Shown here: piece by piece, positions 38,436 to 41,927 of the stretch
Layout: each line of letters begins with the position of its first letter
Position numbering within the stretch: position 1 is the first letter of the stretch
Source: Opitutaceae bacterium
Lineage (GTDB): Bacteria; Verrucomicrobiota; Verrucomicrobiia; Opitutales; Opitutaceae
Direction: 5' to 3'
Assembly (NCBI GenBank): GCA_023269585.1
Contig: JAHFTC010000025.1
Location: 1-41,927 of the forward strand
DNA length: 41,927 nt
Notes under the pieces: generated by a model
Database searches by the model: none
What the model saw: only the letters and a program-made list of their open reading frames with translations
Told to the model about the DNA's origin: nothing
Program-made: the position numbers and the translations under genes

Positions 38436-38711
38436 TCACCGTATTGTGAATTCCCGGAACAGCGGCGGCCGCCGTTCACTGCTGCGCTCGGTCTGGCGGA
38501 TGTAGCCTGGCATCGCCTCGGACAGCCCGCGGAGGAAGGCCTCGATCTCCGCCTTCGCGCCCTCAGCCTCGAGATGGACGCGCCCGTCGGCCAGGTTGCG
38601 CACGAAACCGGTGACCTCGAACTCCTTCGCGACCTGGAGTGCCGTGTAGCGGAAGCCCACGCCCTGGACATGGCCGGTGAAATAGACGGTCTCGTGCTGG
38701 ACTTCGCTCAT
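38436..38711 (-). CDS. acyP: Acylphosphatase
   Basis: 91 residues, normal length. Signature GHVQGVGFRYTALQVA with catalytic R21, and N39 in GFVRNLADG. Hydrolyses acyl phosphates; role in cell metabolism is unclear. 20 nt upstream of the ABC ATPase in the same direction. Confidence 0.92.
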   Translation of the reverse strand: MSEVQHETVYFTGHVQGVGFRYTALQVAKEFEVTGFVRNLADGRVHLEAEGAKAEIEAFLRGLSEAMPGYIRQTERSSERRPPLFREFTIR

Positions 38712-38878
38712 GGCGGCCGTGATCGGGGTGAAACGGGGTGCGCCCATCACGGCGAAAACCTGCGCAAACTCAACCCGGAACGCGCCTTCCGTCACCCCGC
38801 CGCGAACCGCGGAAATTTCCCTTTCCTTGCCCCCCCCCGGACCCACACTCCGCCCCGGGCCTCCGGCCCCAGTACGCC

Positions 38879-39547
38879 ATGAACAACTCCAGCAACAACG
38901 GCAGTCCCGACGACGGAGAGGAGCATGGGGAGCTCGTGTGGAACGAGTTCGACTGGGAGCGCTACCTGCGCCAGCGCGACGACGCGGTTGCCGAATACCA
39001 ACAGGCCTACGAACGGACCGCCGGGGCCAAGGACCGGCTCGACGAGGTCGCCCGCGACCTCGGCTGGGAGCCCACCCTCGACGGCGACCTCGGCGGCGAG
39101 GGCGGCTCCGACGAGTTCGACGACAACGACCTCGATCCGTACACGCTGCACCGCAATCCGGTCTACGTCGCCTCCCGCGCGCTTTTCGCCGGCCTCATCC
39201 AGTATCTGGAGTCGATCGTGGCCACGCCGCAGGAACTGCTCCCGCTGCAGGCGTTCCGCCTCCTGCGCGTCCTCCACGACGCCGAGATGGCGATCGTGCT
39301 GGGGGTGCAGGCGCTCGATCTCGGCGACACCGCCCTCGGCATCTCGCAACTCAAGCGCGCCCTCGGCCTGCTCAACTCGGCGATGGCCTCCCTGCCCGAT
39401 GCCGTGCACGACGACGCCGCCGAAGCGTCAGCGCTGCACGGTTACGCCCTGCCCCGGCTCTTCGATCTGCGCGAGATCTGCCTGCGGGTGATCCGGGAGG
39501 GCCGGCAGGAGCTCGAGCGCCCGCTCGACGACGACGAGCAGCCCTGA
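38879..39547 (+). CDS. Hypothetical acidic protein
   Basis: 222 residues, rich in Asp and Glu. No recognised domain. A coiled-coil-like start (WERYLRQRDDAVAEYQQAYERTAGAKDRLDEVARDLG), a low-complexity acidic hinge (GEGGSDEFDDNDLD), then a helical half (LLRVLHDAEMAIVLGVQALDLGDTALGISQLKRALGLL). Probably a cytoplasmic adaptor; distribution unknown. Confidence 0.5.
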   Translation: MNNSSNNGSPDDGEEHGELVWNEFDWERYLRQRDDAVAEYQQAYERTAGAKDRLDEVARDLGWEPTLDGDLGGEGGSDEFDDNDLDPYTLHRNPVYVASRALFAGLIQYLESIVATPQELLPLQAFRLLRVLHDAEMAIVLGVQALDLGDTALGISQLKRALGLLNSAMASLPDAVHDDAAEASALHGYALPRLFDLREICLRVIREGRQELERPLDDDEQP

Positions 39548-39578
39548 ACTCGGTCCGCGCTTCTCGGCGCGGGAAAAC

Positions 39579-39670
39579 TGGCGGAGAGAGGGGGATTCGA
39601 ACCCCCGATAGGCTGTTACACCTATAACGGTTTAGCAAACCGCCCCCTTCGGCCACTCGGGCATCTCTCC
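39579..39670 (-). tRNA. tRNA-Ser(GCT)
   Basis: Acceptor GGAGAGA/TCTCTCC, G73, CCA encoded. Class II with long variable arm; anticodon loop T-T-GCT-A-A. T-arm GGGGG-TTCGAAT-CCCCC and D-loop with G18-G19: a canonical elbow, useful as control for the array. It duplicates the anticodon of the array Ser(GCT). Confidence 0.95.
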
Positions 39671-39952
39671 GGAAGGTGCGCGGATGAAAGCCGAGCCGAA
39701 CTCGAGTGCAAGGCCTTTTCCCCGCCAATTCCGCGAGGCACACGTTTTCCGGCCGCGCCGCGTGCGCCGCGCCCACGGCAGCAGCTTCCATCGCAACAGA
39801 TTTCGACTCACGGGATCACTGGGGCGAACCAGCGCGAGGACAGCGCTGGCCCGCCGCTCTTCGATTCTCGCGCCGACCCGGCAGATCCTGTGTTCATCGC
39901 GAAAAAGGGGGTTGACTTGCCAGCGCCGGATCGGAGCCTCGACGCCTTTCGC

Positions 39953-40150
39953 ATGACCACCACGCCCGAGAACAAGTCGCGCAGTCTCTCCCCGGACGAG
40001 ATTCCTTTCCACAACACTCAGTCGTTCGGCCGTTATACGACCGACACTGGCAAGCTCCTTCCCCGCAAGTACACCCGGATGTCGGCGAAGCAGCAGCGCA
40101 GGGTCACCAAGACCATCAAGCGCGCCCGCAACCTTCACCTGATGGCCTGA
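39953..40150 (+). CDS. rpsR: Ribosomal protein bS18
   Basis: 65 residues from the ATG at 39953; an in-frame ATG 63 nt earlier is less likely. The C-terminal core (LLPRKYTRMSAKQQRRVTKTIKRARNLHLMA) is typical bS18. bS18 binds with bS6 to the 30S platform. Usual length ~75, so the N-terminus is short. Followed by a strong terminator. Confidence 0.9.
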   Translation: MTTTPENKSRSLSPDEIPFHNTQSFGRYTTDTGKLLPRKYTRMSAKQQRRVTKTIKRARNLHLMA

Positions 40151-40174
40151 GCTTCGGCTCCGCCCCTTTTTCGA

Positions 40175-40202
40175 AGCCGGAGTTTACACTCCGGCTTTTT
40201 TG
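40175..40202 (+). terminator. Rho-independent terminator after rpsR
   Basis: Perfect stem AGCCGGAGT-TTAC-ACTCCGGCT followed by T6, 25 nt after the rpsR stop. Confidence 0.92.
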
Positions 40203-40219
40203 TTTTTCGCCACTCGTCC

Positions 40220-41221
40220 ATGGCGGCCATCCACCAGCCCACTCCGAGCAGTCTGCGACAGCTCGCGCGTGTTCTCGTCGCCGGCGGACTCGTCGCCGTC
40301 CCGACGGAAACCGTCTACGGCCTCGCCGCCAATGCGCTCGATCCGCGCGCCTGCCGCGCGATCTTCCGCGCCAAACGCCGGCCCCTCTCCGATCCCCTGA
40401 TCGTGCACGTGGGCTCGGCCGCCGCCGCCGCGAAGCTCGCCATCCTCAACCCGGCTGCGCGCGCACTCATGCGGGCCTTCTGGCCCGGTCCGCTCACGCT
40501 CGTCCTGCAAAAGCGGGAGATCGTGCCCGCCGTCGCCACCGCCGGGGGGCCGACCGTGGCGGTCCGTTGCCCGGCGCATCCCGTCATGCGACGTCTGCTA
40601 CGGCTGTGCCGGCTCCCGCTCGCGGCGCCGAGTGCGAACCCGTTCGGCTTCATCAGCCCGACGACCGCCGCCCATGTCGAGGCCGGTCTCGGGGGGCGCA
40701 TCGACCACATTCTCGACGGCGGTCCGTGCCGGGTGGGCGTCGAATCGACCATCGTCGACGTGTCCGATCCATCCTCGCCTGAGATCCTGCGCGTCGGCGG
40801 CATCACGGCGAAACAGATCGCCGCGGCCCTCGGCCGGCCGGTCCCCGTGCGCAACCAGGCCGTCACCACGCAGAGCCCGTTGCGCGCCCCCGGACTGCTG
40901 ACCCGCCACTACAGCCCGCGCACGCCGCTGCAACTCCACGCACGGATCACCCGGGCCCGGCTGCGCCAAGCGGGCGCCGACGAGGGCTTCCTGCTGTTCG
41001 CCCGGCCGGCCGGCCCGGAGCTCCGGTCCGCGGCCCGGATCGAAGTACTCTCCGCCCGCGGCAGCCCCGCGGAGGCGGCGCGCCGGCTCTTCGCCCGGCT
41101 CCACGTGCTTGACCGAGCCCGACTGCGCCAGCTGCACGCGGAACTAGCCCCGGAGGTCGGCGCCGGCATCGCGGTCAACGACCGGCTGCGGCGGGCAGCC
41201 GCCAAGCGCAGCGGACAGTGA
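40220..41221 (+). CDS. Threonylcarbamoyl-AMP synthase, Sua5-type
   Basis: 333 residues. YrdC domain (about 10-200) with VPTETVYGLAAN, KRRPLSDPLIVHV and SANPFGFISPTTA; then a linker and a Sua5 C-terminal domain (APGLLTRHYSPRTPL onward). It makes threonylcarbamoyl-AMP for the t6A modification at tRNA position 37. It is a two-domain Sua5 rather than a single-domain TsaC. Confidence 0.9.
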   Translation: MAAIHQPTPSSLRQLARVLVAGGLVAVPTETVYGLAANALDPRACRAIFRAKRRPLSDPLIVHVGSAAAAAKLAILNPAARALMRAFWPGPLTLVLQKREIVPAVATAGGPTVAVRCPAHPVMRRLLRLCRLPLAAPSANPFGFISPTTAAHVEAGLGGRIDHILDGGPCRVGVESTIVDVSDPSSPEILRVGGITAKQIAAALGRPVPVRNQAVTTQSPLRAPGLLTRHYSPRTPLQLHARITRARLRQAGADEGFLLFARPAGPELRSAARIEVLSARGSPAEAARRLFARLHVLDRARLRQLHAELAPEVGAGIAVNDRLRRAAAKRSGQ

Positions 41222-41259
41222 AAAGGGGCGGCAACGCCGCCCCTCGAAGCTGCCCCGGG

Positions 41260-41927
41260 TCAGTTCTTCTTGTCCTTGTCCTTGTCGGACGGCTCGTCCG
41301 CCACGACGAAGTAATCCTTGTAGGACTTGTCGTAATACTGGGCGTAGTAGTAGCCGCTCACCGTCAGGTTCAACGCATTGAGCACCGCACCGAAGCACGG
41401 CACGTTGGTCTCCATCAGGCGGCGGGCGCAGAACTGCGCGGCCTTCCGCCGGACGTGGTTGAACATGATCGTGAAGATCGAGCCGTCGGCCAACGGGAGG
41501 ATGACCATCGCGTCGCTCACGGCGGCCAGCGGCGGCGTGTCGACGAGGACGCGGTCGTAGCGCTTCCGCAGATCGGAGATCAACCGGCTGAACTCCGGCC
41601 CGTTGAGGATCTGGGTCGGGTTCTTCGCCCGGCCGCCGGAGGGCAGGATATCGAAATTCTGATGATGCTCCTTGATGATCAGGGTGTCGAGGGCCGCGCC
41701 CGAAACGCAGTAGTCGATGACGCCCTTCAGATTGTCGACGCCGAAGGAGCGGTGGACGTTCGGCTTCCGGAGATCGCAATCGATGATGATCGTCTTCTCC
41801 CCATGGGAGGCGAACGTGAGGGCGAGGTTCGAGGTCACGAACGACTTGCCCTCGCTCGGCGTCGTACTGGTGACGAGGATGACCTTGGCGTTCTTGCTGT
41901 CGTCGCGCAGGCGCATGTTGGAGTGCA
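41260..41927 (-). CDS. BY-type tyrosine kinase C-terminal part (Wzc/EpsG-like), 5' end outside window
   Basis: At least 218 residues are visible; the frame continues past the right edge. Walker A TTPSEGKS (18-25), Walker A' IIIDCDLRKPNV (43-54) and Walker B VLVDTPP are those of bacterial tyrosine kinases controlling exopolysaccharide export. The C-terminus has a tyrosine cluster (GYYYAQYYDKSYKDYF) for autophosphorylation, then an acidic/lysine tail. Confidence 0.88.
   Translation of the reverse strand, partial: HSNMRLRDDSKNAKVILVTSTTPSEGKSFVTSNLALTFASHGEKTIIIDCDLRKPNVHRSFGVDNLKGVIDYCVSGAALDTLIIKEHHQNFDILPSGGRAKNPTQILNGPEFSRLISDLRKRYDRVLVDTPPLAAVSDAMVILPLADGSIFTIMFNHVRRKAAQFCARRLMETNVPCFGAVLNALNLTVSGYYYAQYYDKSYKDYFVVADEPSDKDKDKKN

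Overview
The window is high-GC DNA with SD-poor gene starts and a large secreted NHL/BACON protein whose C-terminal domain (VEASSDLVNW near the end) is typical of Verrucomicrobiota. The best guess is an Opitutaceae-like bacterium; this is inference from gene style, not a database match.

Flanks. Positions 1-7322 hold the end of ybeY, the NHL/BACON protein, a class D beta-lactamase-like enzyme, a pnuC gene with a broken nadR-type partner, a small phosphatase-like protein and an ankyrin protein. Positions 23225-41927 hold ordinary genes: an initiator-type tRNA-Met, a DUF418 membrane protein, a XerC-type recombinase, mazG, a methyltransferase, a potABCD-like polyamine ABC transporter, a GH5 glycosidase, a menA-type prenyltransferase, an ABC exporter, acylphosphatase, tRNA-Ser, rpsR, a Sua5-type synthase and the end of a BY-kinase.

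Centre (7393-22913): an RNA-repair island. On the minus strand, read from 17441 down to 7393, lie about 30 tRNA-like genes, five Y-RNA-like elements, the Ro (TROVE) protein gene, nine more tRNA-like genes, an HNH protein, a FliA-type sigma factor, an unknown protein and RtcB RNA ligase. Divergently, on the plus strand from 18002, lie a LysR regulator, two RlaP-type nucleotidyltransferases flanking a metalloprotease/TPR protein, a small unknown protein and an excisionase-type HTH protein.

The array is the most unusual part. I can fold 39 cloverleaves covering all 20 amino acids, mostly with encoded CCA and 1-10 nt spacers. In 38 of 39 the universal T-loop U55 is G, and the D-loop partner G18 is almost always A (twice C). 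Base pair 19-56 is kept, once as U-A instead of G-C. One element (Met, 16638-16712) has the normal G18-G19/TTC elbow, as do both stand-alone tRNA genes in the window. Identity features (G3-U70 in Ala, U73 in Cys, G73 in Gln/Asn/Asp/Ser/Trp, long variable arms in Ser/Tyr and in two of the four Leu elements) are kept, so these are not random decay. Four tandem elements before the Ro gene and one inside the array share a lower stem, a YAGTGA motif and a 3' TCT, resembling the Ro-binding stem of Y RNAs. At least two enclose a circularly permuted tRNA mimic. The whole array is bracketed by a 22-nt inverted repeat whose only mismatch is G-U compatible in RNA.

Working model (inference): a regulated RNA-repair locus makes a complete alternative tRNA set with a marked elbow, together with Ro, its Y RNAs, RtcB and RlaP. 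It may replace, decoy or template-repair tRNAs when the normal pool is cut.
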